A DNA stretch of 6,832 nt. Source: Bacteroidota bacterium. GTDB lineage: Bacteria > Bacteroidota > Bacteroidia > SXHM01. Both the position numbers and the translations under genes were made by a program. Below, in pieces: positions 6,038-6,832 of the stretch; within the stretch, counting starts at the first letter, position 1; each line of letters begins with the position of its first letter. Where the stretch lies: NCBI GenBank assembly GCA_005773695.1, contig SXHM01000141.1:1-6832 (forward strand). The letters are read 5' to 3'. The notes beneath the pieces are model-generated. The model was not told the origin of the DNA, searched no databases, and was given only the letters and a program-made list of their open reading frames with translations.

Positions 6038-6832
6038 ATGAATTTAAAATTCACCACATCCGATTATCTTAAAATCAATTCACACGCTGCTTTTGGAAGT
6101 GGTCTTCGCAACTGGTATCGGCTGCACCGTGACAATAAATTTGATATTGACCCCCGCTTTATTCCTAAGGCGCTGTTTATTACGTTCAATATTCTTTCAT
6201 CTGCTCCGTTAAGAATTTACGAGCGGATGAAGTATGATAAAAAAATAAAAGACGTAAAGGTTAAGCAACCTTTATTCATTTTGGGATATTACCGCAGCGG
6301 TACTACATTTCTGCATTATCTATTGAGCAAAGACCCGCGCTTTGCCTACTGCGCAACATATGAAGTGATGATGCCACATATTTTTCTGAGCAGCGGAAAA
6401 TTCTCTAAATCAATTTTGACTGCCGCTTTGCCCGAAAACCGCCCCATGGATAACCTGAAAATGGGAGCCGATTTACCCAAAGAAGAAGAGTTTGCGCTGG
6501 CATCCATTGGTGTTGAATCGCTGGCTGCCGGTTATTTTTTCCCAAAGCGTCTGCAGGAATATTTTAACAAATACGTATTGTTCAACAATCCGCAGTCGGA
6601 ACAAAATTGGAAAAACAACCTAGATTATTTCCTTAAAAAGGTAAGCTATAAATATGGCAAGAAGCCACTGGTAATAAAAAGTCCTGCTAACACTGGACGC
6701 ATTAAGCAGATACTGGATTTATACCCCGATGCAAAGTTTATTCACATTCACCGAAACCCTTACCAGGTTTACCTTTCCAACGAACTGTTGTACGAAAAAA
6801 TTCTGCCCATGCTGGCTTTTCATAAGGTGGAT
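6038..6832 (+). CDS. Sulfotransferase family protein, 3' end outside the window
   Basis: The first 265 codons are open to the window edge without a stop; the C-terminus is missing. The product belongs to the PAPS-dependent sulfotransferase superfamily, which transfers a sulfuryl group to hydroxyl or amino groups of acceptors. The 5'-phosphosulfate-binding loop is clear: FILGYYRSGTTFLHYLL (80-96) with Arg86, Ser87, Gly88, Thr89 and Thr90. The 3'-phosphate-binding region is FIHIHRNPYQVYLS (234-247) with Arg239 and Ser247. Between them lie KEEEFAL (148-154) and LVIKSPANTGRI (211-222), both typical of bacterial members. No signal peptide is present, so it probably acts in the cytoplasm or at the inner membrane face. 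The ATG at 6038 lies 6 nt after a perfect TAnnTTTG box and is the first ATG of the frame. The acceptor (lipid, glycan or other) cannot be told. The gene is divergent from the DUF5686 gene. Confidence 0.88.
   Translation, partial: MNLKFTTSDYLKINSHAAFGSGLRNWYRLHRDNKFDIDPRFIPKALFITFNILSSAPLRIYERMKYDKKIKDVKVKQPLFILGYYRSGTTFLHYLLSKDPRFAYCATYEVMMPHIFLSSGKFSKSILTAALPENRPMDNLKMGADLPKEEEFALASIGVESLAAGYFFPKRLQEYFNKYVLFNNPQSEQNWKNNLDYFLKKVSYKYGKKPLVIKSPANTGRIKQILDLYPDAKFIHIHRNPYQVYLSNELLYEKILPMLAFHKVD

Overview
The window is a conventional stretch of chromosome from a member of the Bacteroidota. The evidence is an outer-membrane beta-barrel protein with an N-terminal carboxypeptidase-regulatory-like domain (CarboxypepD_reg plus DUF5686), start sites without Shine-Dalgarno sequences, and promoter elements of the Bacteroidota type TAnnTTTG placed only a few bases before start codons. 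No phage, insertion sequence, CRISPR array, RNA gene or defence system is visible.

Layout. Positions 28-548 (minus) hold a decayed NlpC/P60 cell-wall peptidase gene: one frameshift and two in-frame stop codons interrupt a protein that is otherwise recognisable to its natural C-terminus. Positions 615-1523 (plus) encode an intact TauE/SafE-family membrane transporter, divergent from the pseudogene. Convergent to it is a four-gene minus-strand run, read from right to left: a DUF5686 outer-membrane protein (6001-3512), a YhhN/lysoplasmalogenase-like membrane protein (3466-2780), a lipoprotein MsrB methionine sulfoxide reductase (2780-2307), and an NRDE/TANGO2-family protein (2303-1542). The last three are packed tightly (1-nt overlap, then a 3-nt gap) and almost certainly share a transcript; the 45-nt gap after the DUF5686 gene shows neither a promoter nor a terminator, so all four may be co-transcribed. 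Positions 6038-6832 (plus) carry the first 265 codons of a sulfotransferase that runs off the window edge. It is divergent from the DUF5686 gene across a 36-bp spacer with promoter-like boxes for both directions.

How the genes relate. The minus-strand run encodes envelope proteins (outer-membrane barrel, polytopic inner-membrane protein, lipid-anchored repair enzyme) plus a probably cytosolic NRDE protein. A shared role in envelope maintenance or oxidative damage is possible but is inference. I do not see a novel multi-gene system. The items most worth a second look are the multiply broken NlpC/P60 gene, the compact divergent promoter near 6000-6037 with an unusual TTG start, and the MsrB that lacks the usual resolving cysteine.
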